Source of the DNA: Phoenix dactylifera | Lineage: Eukaryota > Streptophyta > Magnoliopsida > Arecales > Arecaceae | Reading direction: 5' to 3' | Assembly: GCF_009389715.1 (NCBI RefSeq) | Contig: NC_052400.1 | Span: forward strand, 19,809,674-19,873,673 | Length of the DNA: 64,000 nt | Shown here: positions 1-12,634 of the stretch, in pieces | How positions within the stretch are numbered: the first letter of the stretch is position 1 | How the letters are laid out: each line of letters starts with the position of its first letter | Position numbers and translations under genes: made by a program | Notes under the pieces: model-generated | Databases searched by the model: none | The model's input: only the letters and a program-made list of their open reading frames with translations | Told to the model about the DNA's origin: nothing

Positions 1-3000
1 AGATACCTAGAAATATGAGCTGTGGTCCTAGAATGAATGTAAGATCAAACAGCCACCAGTCCACTGAAACTTCATCATGCCACTATTGATCATTCAATAA
101 GCATCACAATTTAGGTCCTGGCTTGGCACCATCATGCGAGCTAATTAGTTTAATGCTTTGGAGCAAATATGCATGTCTGTTTTTGATGTTAGCCGTGGGT
201 TGGCTTTCATTTCAAACTTTCCCTCACTTTAGTTTTCTTCCTGCTCCCTTACTACGACGTTAGTTTGTGACTTCTTGTATATCATGTTAACAATGTTAGT
301 TTTTGTAGAACTTTCCATGTGGGACTTGCATTAATGTTGGCGTTGCCCTTGCGGAGCCATCCTCTCTCTCTCTCTCTCCCCTATTATTTTTTTCCCTCCT
401 CCTCCTCCTCCTCCTCCTCCTTCTTCTTCTTCATCTTTTTGTTCTTCTTCTTCTTTTCTTTCTTCTCGAAACGGCAATTCATATAGCTCTAATGTACATC
501 CTACTAAATCAAAATAAAGTAAAAAGTACAAAGAAGAGGATATGTCTACTGCGGATGTCCAGAAAAACTCTCTGGAGTGTCGGGCGACGAAGGAGGTGAT
601 CTAGTTTACTGCACTGTTCGCCTTCCAAAACACATGTGCTGTCTGAAAATCGCCCACTGTTCTTTTATGCTGATCTTACTTGAGAGTTGTGGCACTCTAC
701 CACGATGACATAAATGAGCAGGTAAGATTCGTTCAATGTGCAGTATTAGCGGAACTCTGGAGTTCATATCTGAAAATAGCACTGTATAAACGCGACATAC
801 GATAAGGGCCATGTACGCTCATTTTGGATTGAGAGATTTAATTGGACAGAAGTGAAATGAAACTGAAGAGATAAATCGATCCATCAACTTTTGTTGGAAA
901 AATAAAATGAGGAGAGAAGAGAACTAAAAAGAAGAGGCTTCAACAGAATCAGAGATTTTTTCTTTTTTCAAAAACCGAATCCATGTAAAATATTAACCGT
1001 GGATCTCAAAAATGTTGAAATTATTGAAGTCATAGACTTTCATCATTCCTCCAACTTCATCTAGCAGCCTGTCCTTTTCACATCGTTTCGCTTGCATGGA
1101 CGAGATGATCTGTTTTTATAGATAATTTAATGTCAATATTTATGAATATTGTTTGAATTTTTTAAGATGCAAACGATAAGTAACGCATAGAGACTTAGAA
1201 CAATAAAGAACATGAGGAGAAATACGTACACACCCAAAAAAAGTATCAAAATAAATTTCCATTATTTTTTTTAAAAAAAAATTGCTTGCCTTTTTGTATT
1301 AGACTGAATCCTATTATAAATTAATTCATATATATCAAACCACTTAACAATTCACTTCTTAGTGACATGGGGGATTATGAGTTGGCCAAGGTACAAACAT
1401 AGGCCTGCAAATGTGGCCGCGTTCATGCATGACCATTCTGAAAGTTTATCAGCATTCTGGACAACATACAAGATCTTAATTTCTTCATTCTTTTGGTTCA
1501 GAAAACCCAAAGCCGCGTGTAGATGCACATGCATGCCCTCATGCTAGATGCATGCATGATGGAACTTCCTTTGAACTCGAGCAAACTCCTGTCTGTTGAG
1601 CTTCTAAATCCAGTCCAAGCGCATGCATTCATGCCAGCAGAGATCTTTATATCATGTAGTGCAGCCATTTGGGAGCACATATGACGCATGTCGATGATTC
1701 AAGCAGAATGCTGCGATCGATCCATGGAGGAATTAATCTTATTTCATAGTCGCATGCATCTGATGGATTGAGAACAGAGTGTTTGAAAGATGACTTGGAT
1801 CCTAACACCCCGACGAAGAAGCATTCGATGCATGGTTGGAATAAAATGGATAATTTTGATCCCTAGAAAGATAAAAATAAACTTAAAATCGACTAATTAC
1901 AATGCACGATCTCTTCAGGAACTTGCAAAAGATTTGTGTATTCAAGGTCCAGGCACGAGGGGACTATTTCGGGTCACAAAATACACTCCCAAATCACTTT
2001 AAATTAGCTTGTTGGCAGCACCTAAATCACAACAGCCAATCTAGACACCTGACCACCAAGGTGAGACTCATGGTTCATATGAATCCAGAGCTAGATGTGA
2101 ACATATGCATTGAAACTAATTTATAAAGACTGGAATAGATCTAAGCAAGCACAATCAGAGCTGATAATGGAAATGATCATATTGAGGCAGCAGAGGCAGT
2201 GCTAGCAAATCAAAGCTTTCATAAAAATTAAAACACACAACACACACACAGGGAGGGAGGGAGAGAGACAGAGGGTTACCTTTCAACTAGCCATCCAAGT
2301 GTAAAATTTGAACCCTGCTTATCGGATACCACAACCATTGATTTTAGCAATTGCACTAGTTGGCATCTACTATTGGAAGTGGACTTCAAAAAGGCTCATG
2401 ATAAATTTAAGTGAAATTTTCTGTTCACTTTGGGAAAGAAGTAATCTTGGGTCTTTGGATCTCTTGGATTGAATCTGTTGTTACTGCTAGCAAAGTGGCA
2501 GTGTTAGTGAATGTATAATTTGGGAATTGGGCTCGGTGTTGCAGAGGCGTTCTTTCAATCCTTTGTTACCCTCTTTCTGCTTCCTGATTTTCCTCTTTCT
2601 GCTTCCCCCACTCTACTGTAAATTTGGTGCATTATGCCCTCTTTTTCCATCAGGAGAAAAGCTACAGCCACAGGCTCCAAGCTACATATCAATCTAACAT
2701 AAATCCAATGAAAACCTGACCTTGAAAACCAATTCAGGATGAAGGTATATGGCACAGGAAAGTCCGATACAATTTACAATCTGCTCTTAACCAGCTTAAT
2801 ATCTCATGAATTTTGAAGTCTGCACATAATCTGATGCCAGCAACCCATACTATCAGGATAGCAACAGACTGACTGTTCTCAAACCATGCTTACTCCAGTC
2901 TCATTGTGAATAATGAAATTCTAGAGCACAAAAGAAACATACTCCAAAAGGGAAAATGCTTACTACTTATTGCAAAATGATAAAAAGATTCTGGTTCTGC

Positions 3001-3459
3001 TCATGATGATGCGATCACGCGCTGTGTAATGTACAGCCTGACTCTATTACACAGGGGGCTAAGTTCATAACTCAAAACAAGACCAAATTCGATGTTCGTC
3101 CTCATGAAAATGAGTTATAGATATCAAATGAGAAAAATAAAATTTTGGAGGTGTCATTCAACAATCAAAATGCACCAACAAATCTCAAGCCTGAAATCTC
3201 CCCAGTATATCACATAAAAACCACTCTTTCAAAGGAAATCTGTTTTCTCCTCTGAACAAAATGCTCCAATTAACTCACCTCGTGCTTTGTAGGTTCGCAG
3301 AAAAATTGTGTGAAGTCTTAGTCTTGGAACTCCATGTCCCCATTGTCGATTGGTTGTGGTTAAAAAAAAAAAAAAAATCCTTGACCCGTGATAAAAATAA
3401 ATTACGAACTCGCCTGCATAAGATACAAATGAGAAATCGGTAATCCAACTGATAAAAAT
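1..3459. other. Intergenic stretch, no gene recognised
   Basis: I see no credible coding region here. It holds CT/CTC-rich simple sequence at 362-440, a (CA)/(GA)-rich run near 2,238-2,275, and on the minus strand at about 2,270-2,370 a weak tRNA-like segment with a B-box-like GGTTCAAATTT, which could be a SINE relic. The short open frames are unlike any family I know and have the base use of non-coding DNA. Confidence 0.5.
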
Positions 3460-3683
3460 AAACATGCGGAAGCCAGGTAAATGAATATGCAAGCTAACTT
3501 ATACCAGCAATAAGCAATATTCAAATATCTATCCCAACCTCCCCCCACACGCTTTTCTGCCTTTTTTTAAACATGCAAAAGCCAGGTAAATGTATATGCA
3601 AGCTAACTTATACCAGGAATAAGCAATATTCAAATATCTCTCCCAACCTCCCCCCCCCCCTCAAGCTTTTCTGCCTTTTTTTT
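3460..3683. repeat. Tandem duplication, 109-bp unit, two copies
   Basis: Two adjacent units begin with AAACATGC at 3,460 and 3,569. They share the text 'agccaggtaaatg.atatgc', 'caataagcaatattcaaatatct' broken by single differences, a C-run and 'cttttctgcctttttt'. They differ at a handful of bases and in C-run length. The block lies just beyond the 3' end of the AIRC relic. Confidence 0.85.
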
Positions 3684-4249
3684 AGTACAGCGTCCTTCAT
3701 GTCCTCTTGGTAAGTGACTACCCTGTCGAAATACAGATATTAAGCAATCATTTTGCAAAAGAATGAATCAGTATTGACCAAATTAAGTTCAAAGGGAATC
3801 TGGGAGGTGAAGAATCCAATCTGTCCCACAAATCAGCATGCCAGATGCCAGGATCCTAACCGCTAGTAAAGCTGCATTTGCAGCATTTCGTATTGCAACA
3901 GTTGCAACTGGGATACCTTGTGGCATCGATATATCAAACAAGCATTAATAACTGCTTTGCTACATTAAATCAAACAACGAATAAAAAGATTAATTATAGC
4001 TGTACAATAAACAATAAAATTTATATACACACGTAAATACATGAACGAATGTGTATATGTATGTATATCAGATCCAGTAGTGGGACAACTAGGTCAGGAC
4101 AATATTTCTTAACAAGATACTATGCATTTTTGTTTTTTACTTTTTGCTAAATTATGCTGTCAGTCTATTTATTCACCAAGATTTATTTTCAAATGCCACA
4201 ATGCATAACTTGGCCAGGTCATCGGTAACTTCCCGCACAAGGGGGGACA

Positions 4250-4680
4250 AGAACAAGGTTCAAAAAATGGCCATTATAATGCTATAGTGGCCATTATAAC
4301 AATTCTGGGTCTCCTCGGTTAAGTTATTATACATAATAACAGGGGAAAGGATAATGGCCTACTGACACAAATAACAAAAATAAAAGCCATTATTATCATT
4401 TTTTCCATTGCTCTAAGCAAAGAACTATTCCTTTTTAAATTCAAACTTTCAACATCAATTTTCCTAATAGGAATACTAGCCTGAAAATAATATTTTTTAT
4501 CAAAAAGTAACACCATTATTTTTCGGTTATTTCCTATTATTTTCAGTTATTTTATAATGGTCATCAGTGATTATTTTAATATTAAAAAATTGAAATAGTA
4601 CCTTTCGAGGAAAATAATGGCTATCATAACGGTTTGAATGGGGGTCTGCTATAATGGAATAAAGGCTTTAAAAGAGAGGG
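4250..4680. repeat. AT-rich MITE-like repeat, related to the one at 54.3 kb
   Basis: The segment is bounded by variants of 'atggccattataa' on the left and, read on the minus strand, 'tatagcagaccccca' on the right. A near copy of the latter, 'tatagcaaaccccca', begins the element at about 54,300. Internal sequence is AT-rich and non-coding. I could not fix exact ends or a target duplication, so the class is uncertain. Confidence 0.35.
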
Positions 4681-5967
4681 CTGCCCCGTCCTTGGATAGG
4701 AAATCAGCCATTTAGTCACCCACAAGAATATGGATTCCTTTGTACTCTATCTGATGACAACCCTTTTGAAAATGAAAACGGAAAATTTAAAGTTTGTCAG
4801 ATCTTCACTATGATATATGCAAATTAAAGTTTACATCAAGGGTTGAGAATATAGAACTATTTAACTGACATCTAGAGGTAATTGAATTCAAAATTCAACA
4901 ATAAGCTGCTATTGACAAATTGTTTTTCTTGATAATAACAACTACGATTGATTCATTTAGGAATTCAAACACCACCCAACATAAAGACAAACTTTTGATA
5001 CGTACTAACATGCATCTTACTGTACAGGAAAGAGTATACTGTGTTGACAAATACACACAATGTATGCTCAAAGATCGAAAATTTTTAACATGAAAACCTT
5101 GTTCTTGTTCTCGAGTTAAACTGGGGATGGAGAATGAATCTCTTAAACCAAAAAAAGAAAAGAATCATTCTTGTTATGGATAAATCATACAACATGATAT
5201 ATATGCTTACCATCAATACATATAGTCATGCACATATAAGGTGATAATTCTATGTACAAGGTGACCGCCGTACCCCAACCCAGCGGCACGAGCTAGGCAT
5301 GTGACAAATAGCTGCATATCTCATAGGGCTTAACCCCAGAAGACTTGCAAGGCCTGCCTGCAGTTCTCAAGTTCAAAATAGATTCTCCAAGAAAAATTGC
5401 TACAAATAAATAGACAGTGGTAAATTTTAGAGCATCCACAAACCCTAACATAATAACTTTAACAGTACATTCAATAATTTCAAAAATATCCAAGTTAAAA
5501 TCTCCATCAACACTATCTCCAAATTACCACTTGACCATATGCAAATTTTTTCAATTCATAATGAAAGTCCAAATAAGGAAACCAAAATTGAACCCTATAT
5601 TCTCCAGCGCAAAGCTCATAACCCAGTCTGCACTACTCCTCAGCACCTAAAAAATGACAATAAAATAAAGCAATGAGCTAACAACCTAGTAAGATACCTC
5701 TAACACCCCTAGCTGGATCAAGCACACATTGAAACTACTTAGATAAGTATACACATTTCCATGAGTTCATAAAGAAAGTAATTTGAAAAAAAAATAAAGA
5801 TAAAAGTTCCATTCCTAGCTCATGCATAATCACATAATTGAAGCAAATAATTTTTCAAAACAAGATTGAAATAGCTAGATTCAATAGAACTATTAAGCAA
5901 CCAACAAATTCATGAAACTCCTAATATATATGTGTGTATAAAGAAAACAGCCCACTCTTAATCTTTG

Positions 5968-6022
5968 TGACTATGGTCATGATCAACCTCGTGATGACTA
6001 TGGTCATGATCAACCTCGTGAT
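5968..6022. repeat. 27-bp tandem duplication
   Basis: The unit starting 'gactatggtcatgatcaac' occurs twice head to tail, essentially identical. It lies between pieces 2 and 3 of the AIRC relic, in former intron sequence. Confidence 0.8.
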
Positions 6023-7224
6023 AAGGCTTGAAATCACATTTGGCCCTACAGTGTAGGTCCAAATTCATACTTAGCCCTATAATAGAGGCGCGAAAGAAAC
6101 TGGTTTCTAAACACATGTATGCCAGTGCATGCTGGCTAGACTTGTATCATGGTCAAAATAGAAAGTAACTATTACTTTGTAAAAATAGACAACCACATAG
6201 AAAGCAAGAATTACTTGGATTATCCTTACTGTAGAAGCCTTAAGTTGGCAATGTATCCCTTGTTGCCCAAGCTTCTCAAGTGTAACAACATCAATGTGCT
6301 CAGTCTCTACAGTCAACAACCTGCACCTATAAGCAAAAGAGAAATGCCTTAAAAGCATCTATCTAATGGAAAAGATATAAAGGTGCAATAAACTAAAATG
6401 AAGTTCAAAAGATACCAAGACCTATTCAACATATTCAGGAGAAACCCACCTTTTTGCAAATTCACAAACTGATTCACCATCATCAAAACTCCCAACAAAA
6501 TGTTATAGGATATTGCATTGGCTGGACAGTTTTTGAGGAGATCTACAGTCACTACTTTGACTGACATTTGACTTGCTGCTTGGTACAGCATTCGACCAAG
6601 CTGAGTTCCTCCCGATACACCTAAAATTGTTTCCAGTACTCCATGAATTAGCATTCCGTCCTCTTAGAAACAGCACCACAATAGATTTCAAAAACACAAA
6701 ATGAACTAGACAAACATCATGGTGCATCAAATAATAAGATCACATCACATACTATCCGTGAAACTCCTTATTTATAACTAAACTGAGATCTGATGCAAGC
6801 ACTAGACAGTCAAATTGATTCTGAAAACCAGACATCTATGTACATTATGATCACATGGCCCAAGCTCTCTTGGTATTTAAATTTCAAGAATTTCAAAAAT
6901 TATAACTACATAGCTCAAGAAAGATAGGGTTGATCAATTTCAGAATAAGTGGTTGGTTCATCTGATTTCCATATGCAGTCATCAATCAACCATGAAGCAA
7001 CTATAGAAAGAAATTTGCATACAAACCCTCCCTCTGTAGATTGGAGCCTTATCTTTCTACCCAAATAATCTACCAAATCCATCCCAAACCCTCTGCAATA
7101 CCTCACCTGAAAGAGGGTACTATAGGCCATTCACCTCCAGATAGGAAATCATCAAATACTTCTGAAAGTTATAAAATAGATAAAAATAATACACAATGTG
7201 CCCATTTTAAATTAAAAGGGGAAA

Positions 7225-7515
7225 AAATCAGCTTGTACTGTCCCAAGAAGATTTCCAAGAAAGCAAAGCAAACCAAGTACTCAATGTATTCCAGAATCTT
7301 GAATTTGAAGGAAAAAAAATCAACTTTTTGCAGGTAAGAAGATTTCCAAGAAAGCTATGCAGAACAGAATACTCAATATATTCCAGAAAATTTGTAGAAC
7401 TTAAAAAAACCAACTTTTGATAGGAAAGAAGATCTATGTAAGTACTCGACATGTTCAACCATTTTAAACAAGAAAGAAATTGATTTTGAACAGGCAAGGA
7501 GATTTCCAAAAAGGA
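7225..7515. repeat. Diverged tandem repeats around a 'gaagatttccaagaaag' core
   Basis: Three to four units of roughly 80-95 bp repeat the core 'gaagatttccaagaaag' followed by 'tactcaat.tattccag' and an A-rich stretch with 'caactttt'. Cores occur near 7,249, 7,341, 7,427 and 7,497, and a further degenerate core lies near 7,783. Copies differ by many substitutions, so the array is old. Confidence 0.6.
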
Positions 7516-7879
7516 AAATGCTCAAGAACACCCGCTATATAGAACGAAACAACGAACGAATTAAAATAAGAGTGCTGCCACGGGTCACCCGCTAATGATC
7601 ACCGCTCACTTCACCGGGGATGTGGAAGTCGGGGAACGGTGCCGTACACCGCGGTTGGTGGTATCAGTCGGGCCCTCCTGCTGCTCAGCCAATCACAGAC
7701 TTCTACATCCCCCGGTAAACCGAGCCGTGATCAACAGCTGGTGATCTCTAGCTTTTTTCCTTAAAATAAACAAACTTCTAGCGAGCAAGAAGACATACAA
7801 GAAAGCTGGGTAGAACGAAAGACAACTGTTCGGCATAATGCCAGAGCGAACATAAAACAACCGCATATACCGCGAAATT

Positions 7880-8170
7880 CTTGGAAAAACTTCAAGAAGC
7901 ATACCTCTCTGAAGCGAAACACTCGTTCCGTTGGATCGATGCTCGGAAACCGGCGGATCAAGCGACAGAAGATGAGAGCGGCAGCATCAAGAATTCTTCT
8001 CATACGTCGAAGGAAACCCTACCGCCTCCTTCCCGCCGGCGAAGGAGGGAATCAGGGGAGCGGAGGGGTCGGAAAACAGGGGGAGGTGATCGCGCGGACG
8101 GCGAGGCACACGGAGGAGGCGTGCTGCGAGGCCATTATTGGACCAGCGCCCGTCAGCGGTAACGGAGAGA
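7880..8170 (-). other. GC-rich patch, possible first exon and promoter on the minus strand
   Basis: This is an isolated CpG- and GC-rich stretch in AT-rich surroundings. On the minus strand an ATG near 8,003 opens a frame beginning MRRILDAAALIFCRLIRRF and running into a GTATGC donor-like site near 7,903. A CCAAT motif lies upstream near 8,140. It resembles the 5' end of a plant gene and faces the AIRC relic, so it may be that gene's first exon. No homology was recognised. Confidence 0.3.
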
Positions 8171-8636
8171 AGGGTTTATTTCCCACGTATCGGAATTTAA
8201 TCCTAAATCTGCACTACTCTCGGCAAACCAGGTACCGAGACAAGTTACGCCAATGCGTCATTCATCAAACCCAGGTCCTAATTACATTTCCTGCTCTTGT
8301 TGAAGGGATATATTAATTTAGAAATTGTTTATAGAATTATATAAATAATAGAAATAAATTAATTAAATATAGATCACAGCCACCCTTGCACTATTGCATG
8401 TGTCCTCTAAATCAATGAATTAATTATACCACAAAAAAGGTATGATATGGTATACATTATATATATCAAGACTTATTTATCAAGAATTTAGGCCGAATCA
8501 ATTAAGGACTCAGATTATATGATTCCCTACATCGATATAACTAATTTATTTTATTTATGATTTACAGTACTACCCAATTGAAAGACCCCAGGGCTCATCC
8601 AAGAAGATACAGTTATAATATTCTATGGCACTATTT

Positions 8637-8745
8637 TATTTTTTTTTTAAATGGATGATTTATACTGCTCTAGTATGAACATATCTAAAAAAAAGTTAAA
8701 AAATAATAATTTTTAAAGGACTCTAAATAGCTTTCTCTTTCCGAC
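8637..8745 (-). mobile_element. Short LINE 3'-end fragment (probable)
   Basis: Read on the minus strand it resembles the 3' ends of the LINE copies at 36.4 and 45.3 kb: a T-rich stretch, 'gatatgttcatactagag' and then an A-rich tail. It is too short to carry any domain. Confidence 0.35.
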
Positions 8746-8749
8746 CCAT

Positions 8750-9956
8750 TGGTACCTTTTTTTTTTTTTTTTTTTTTGATTTATAGAAGGAAACAGCCGG
8801 AGAGGTGAAGGCCTTGTATCCAACATCCCCTCCCCAAGATCTGGCTTGGATCCGCTGCAGTCAATCACCGGCGAACATTAATACAGCTAAGCTTCTCTTC
8901 TTTTACGTGTTATTCTATAAATGTCAAAACAAAATCTCTAATAACATGAGTTGACTGATAATTGAAATTAGTGCAAGTATTAAAAGAAGGGAGGGAGGGA
9001 GTGGGAATGTGAATTGATCCAATGCTTTGCCATTTGGAACAAATATTCCACTCATATGGTTGGGATAGCACTGGCGCAATGAATAGAGTTTGATTTTAAA
9101 CTTTAATAATAATGACCGAGAAAAGAAAAGGATGCCCATTAGGAGCTGATGGAAGAAGAAGGAATACCAATGGATTGTCCAATGAAAATGGAAATGATAG
9201 GTTAGAAGTTTAATGAGAAGAGCAATTAATAGGTAGGTTACACATGTTTTATGATAGGATTGGAACTGCAGAATAAATATTTTCCCCCACAAAGTTCATT
9301 CAAAGGAATACATAATCCTCCCCCACCCCAACAAAATTCATTCAAAGAGATACTATTATCTGGGCCACAGGGAGATGTGACCAACAAAAAGAATATTAAT
9401 CAAATTGTTGCTAAGGAGTCTACTTAGTCTATGATGAATGGTTTTATGCAATACCAATAAAGATTTACCTCTATTACCTTCTCACTTGTAAAAACCTGAT
9501 ATTAATCCATACTTCTCTAGCTTTGTGAGATGTTAATTATTTAGACCTTACTGGCACTACAGGCCCTTGTTTTTCTCACAATTGTGAATTTCGCTTAGCT
9601 TATCAAATTTGGTGGCTGTCACCTTCCATATGTACGTACGTTCGTTCGTACATGCATACATACATACATAATCATTTGGATAGTCCTAAATCCAGTGACA
9701 TATTGCTCCTCTCAATGCACGATGTACTAGTTCACTTTATTCTTTACCAGCCAGTTCCACTCTGGATTAAAGCTTCATCACGCTCTGTTGTTATCTAATG
9801 CTGCCGTTACATCTTTAGGCTTAAATTTCTTCGTTCCCAAAAGTACCAAATGCTAACAGTTGTCTTGTGGCAAGACCCAAGGCTAACATGTTCTTGTGAG
9901 GGGCTCTTTTTTTTTTATGCACGCACACACACAGACACACACACACACACGCACAC

Positions 9957-9989
<33 letters not shown>

Positions 9990-10750
9990 TCAATATGCAA
10001 CAAAAACTGCATTTACTTTTTTTTTTGAGCAAAAAAAAAAAAAAGCTTCACATACTACAAAGCCACCTCCCATTTCCCCAAGCCATGAAATAAGCCTTCC
10101 TGCAGTCACGCACGTACTAAACTTTTTACTGCATGAGGCAATGACATGGAGGAACGCTGACCGTTCCTAAAAGTCACTGGCCATATTACTTTCCCTTGTA
10201 TTTAAACTATACGAGATCAAAACAAAGGTGAGATTTCATCCTTTCCTCCACCACACACATGCCTCAGGATTTGGACTGGTCTCCTGAACCCAGACCATCT
10301 AATAATTTCTCCTGGGAAAGACGGGTGGAAGAAAGTTCCCCATGCACAAGAGCAGCACCCATGGAGAGAAATATACAATGAGAGAGGCTACAGCCCAAGG
10401 CCGCATCTGAAGGACGATATACGTAGAATGGATTAAGGGTTGCAATGACGGAGAAATCTCCCACAACACAATTAAATGTTCCAAAGGGAGAAGTATATGC
10501 CTCCCCCAACAAAAAAACCCTTGGGTATGAACACATGCGCTGCCCACCAAACCAAAACCCTAATGACCCAAAAAGATAAGCCATCTATATGTTCTATGAG
10601 AAAGATGGATGAAGCAGAAAAACACTTACGGAGTCCATGCACCCAGCATGAACTCTACTCCCTCCCCCCTCTCTAATTAACCACTTGATCCCAAAGGAAA
10701 CAAAGGGCAAACAGGCCAGGAGTTTAATTAGTGATTGCTCGCTCGTTGAT
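8750..10750. other. Intergenic stretch with simple repeats
   Basis: No gene was recognised. It contains a T-run near 8,757-8,777, a TACA/TACG-type run at 9,632-9,670, and (CA)n followed by (GA)n at 9,922-9,980. The open frames over these runs are low-complexity artefacts. Confidence 0.5.
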
Positions 10751-11299
10751 CTACTTTGTTATAGCCGGAATGCAGCTCGAGCTCCTTGTGATGCCGCCCC
10801 TCTTCACGCTCCCCCTTTCCGTAGGGCTCCTAGACTTGGCCGTGGCCCCTGTTCCATCCAACCTCGATTTCCTCAGGATTTCCCTCATCGCCTCGGCCTG
10901 GAAGAGAACGGGATGCGTCCTTCCAATTCTGTTGAACCTCACACACACACTCATGTGGGTGTTGAGAGCTTCATCTAGCCTCCCCCCATTCTTTTCCACC
11001 TCCTCCTTCACGGCCTCCGAGCACAGCCCACATATCCACTTGCCGGAGAACTTCTCTCGGACACGGCGGATGTACTCAGGAGTGCACTCCTCGGACATGC
11101 CGCAGCACTCGCACTTGGCATCTTCCACTTCAGAGATGGGTGGAAGCTTGGTGTCTATTCCCTCTTTGCTTAGCTCAAAGGAGAGGTCAGAGATCGCCCT
11201 CTGAAGCCCCTCCATCGAGATCCTCCGGGGCTTCTGAGGCTTGTCAAAGCTTTTCCTTGTGTAGGAAGCAATGAGCGTTCCTCCTCCATTTAGTGCCAT
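10751..11299 (-). CDS. DUF1677 family protein
   Basis: Single-exon gene of 182 residues. The plant-specific DUF1677 family has no settled biochemical role. The conserved core is visible: CECCGMSEECTPEYI (Cys63, 65, 66, 72) followed by KWICGLCSEAVKEE (Cys90, Cys93), a cysteine arrangement that suggests metal binding (inference). A conserved helix-rich stretch with HMSVCVRF follows, and the tail is basic and Ser/Arg-rich, ending RSSSCIPAITK. I chose the ATG at 11,299 because it sits in a strong GCCATGG context; the frame extends about eight codons upstream but only from a TTG. A TATA box lies about 195 bp upstream of the ATG on the minus strand. No frameshift or internal stop is seen. Its neighbours on both sides are intergenic DNA. 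Confidence 0.9.
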   Translation of the reverse strand: MALNGGGTLIASYTRKSFDKPQKPRRISMEGLQRAISDLSFELSKEGIDTKLPPISEVEDAKCECCGMSEECTPEYIRRVREKFSGKWICGLCSEAVKEEVEKNGGRLDEALNTHMSVCVRFNRIGRTHPVLFQAEAMREILRKSRLDGTGATAKSRSPTERGSVKRGGITRSSSCIPAITK

Positions 11300-11490
11300 G
11301 GCAGACAAATGACTTTGAGCCAAGAAAATGATTTAAGGATACTCAGATGCCAGCAACAAGGAAACCTGAGAGAATCGGAGAACCAATTTGAGTTTGTAGG
11401 ATAGGATAGCAAAGGAATCTAGCTCTACTAATCAAGACATGAGATCAACCTTGGTTTCAATGTGAGGGAAGAAGGCCACCCTCTGGAACC

Positions 11491-11500
11491 TTATTTATAG
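11491..11500 (-). promoter_or_regulatory. TATA box of the DUF1677 gene
   Basis: The minus strand reads CTATAAATAA, about 190-200 bp before the ATG at 11,299, a plausible distance for a core promoter with a leader of about 160 bases. Confidence 0.6.
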
Positions 11501-12566
11501 TAGTCACCTTTTCATTTTAAGTACGTTCTTGTGGACCACAGCCTCCCTCCATCGCGTGATCAAATTCAAAAAGAAAACACCTGAAAATCCTAGATTTTTC
11601 GTGAAGGTCTATGAAAAGAACATTAGTTTTTTGAAGGTCATGATAATTATACAGATGATGTTTAATAGAAAGAACCATTGGCGACTCGCTTTGTGAATGG
11701 CTATGATCACACGCCCATGGAACAATTAATAGGCCTTAACCTTTTGGCAGATTGCATGCAGCATTTCGCATGCACGTGAAATTTGATGTCATGACCTGGT
11801 GTTAGCCGATGTGCACCACTACATCTTCTCAACTTAATTACGAGATCACGAACCCCTTCGCTGAACCATAAGAATGGCTTGCAAATGGATAGCAACAGCA
11901 TGGCTTGTAGCCTTTTAATATTTAATACAATGGATTAGGGGCTTCTTATTTGTTTTCAATACAATGGATTAGGGGCTTCTTATTTGTTTTCTCCAGAAGA
12001 ATACGGAAACAAACAACACAAAATGAGTGGTGTATTTCCTTTCGAGCAAAGAGTGGACTATGTTTCAACTGGTTTTTTCCTTCAAAGCAAAATATTTTAT
12101 ACACTATCTACAAATTTGTATTAATTACCATAAAACAAGAGCAAATTGTGAATATCTCTATAGATACGGTCGCCTGATATCATGCCTAAGTATAATTGTT
12201 CTTATTGTTTTAGAGGTGAAAAATGGATATGTTAACCAGGATTATTTTTTAAGAAAATTAAAGGACTGATAACGACAAGAGTAATGCTATTAGTCATGTA
12301 AGTACCAACTTGCACTTAACAATAATTACATAAAGTTAGATTAATATACTTCAGATTGATGCAAAAGGTTTCACGTGTGGAAGTACAAGGGCCATGTATC
12401 CTTAGCTCTTCATCATATCCATATGGTGGATGCAGAATTGCATGGTGACATGGTTCTCTCACCGCCCAGGGATATTCGCATCTTGTAAAAAGAGAAGCGA
12501 TCACGAGAAGCCTGATAGATGACACACACACACACACACACACGATCACGAGAAGCCTGATAGATG

Positions 12567-12634
<68 letters not shown>

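Larger units (their letters stand above)
3840..6662 (-). pseudogene. Decayed phosphoribosylaminoimidazole carboxylase (AIRC, PurK/PurE type)
   Basis: Plant AIRC is a plastid purine-synthesis enzyme with a PurK-like and a PurE-like part. Three exon-like pieces remain on the minus strand. Piece 1 (6,662-6,450) encodes the PurK start, reading GTQLGRMLYQAASQMSVKVV where the family has GGQLGRMLCQAASQM. Piece 2 (6,326-6,215) reads LTVETEHIDVVTLEKLGQQG and ends at a good GTAATT donor; it joins piece 1 in phase. Piece 3 (3,926-3,840) reads PQGIPVATVAIRNAANAALL, the end of the PurE domain. Piece 1 has a one-base frameshift near 6,497, after SYNILLG, and lost glycines in the GGGQLG motif. Piece 3 lacks an AG acceptor. 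The ATP-grasp core and most of PurE were not found between the pieces. A GC-rich patch at about 7,890-8,130 could be the old first exon and promoter, but I could not link it. I infer a non-functional relic; a functional copy should exist elsewhere. Confidence 0.75.

Noticed and set aside
11300-11323. N-terminal extension of the DUF1677 frame by eight codons
   Set aside because: The codon at 11,323 is TTG, not ATG; the ATG at 11,299 has a strong context.
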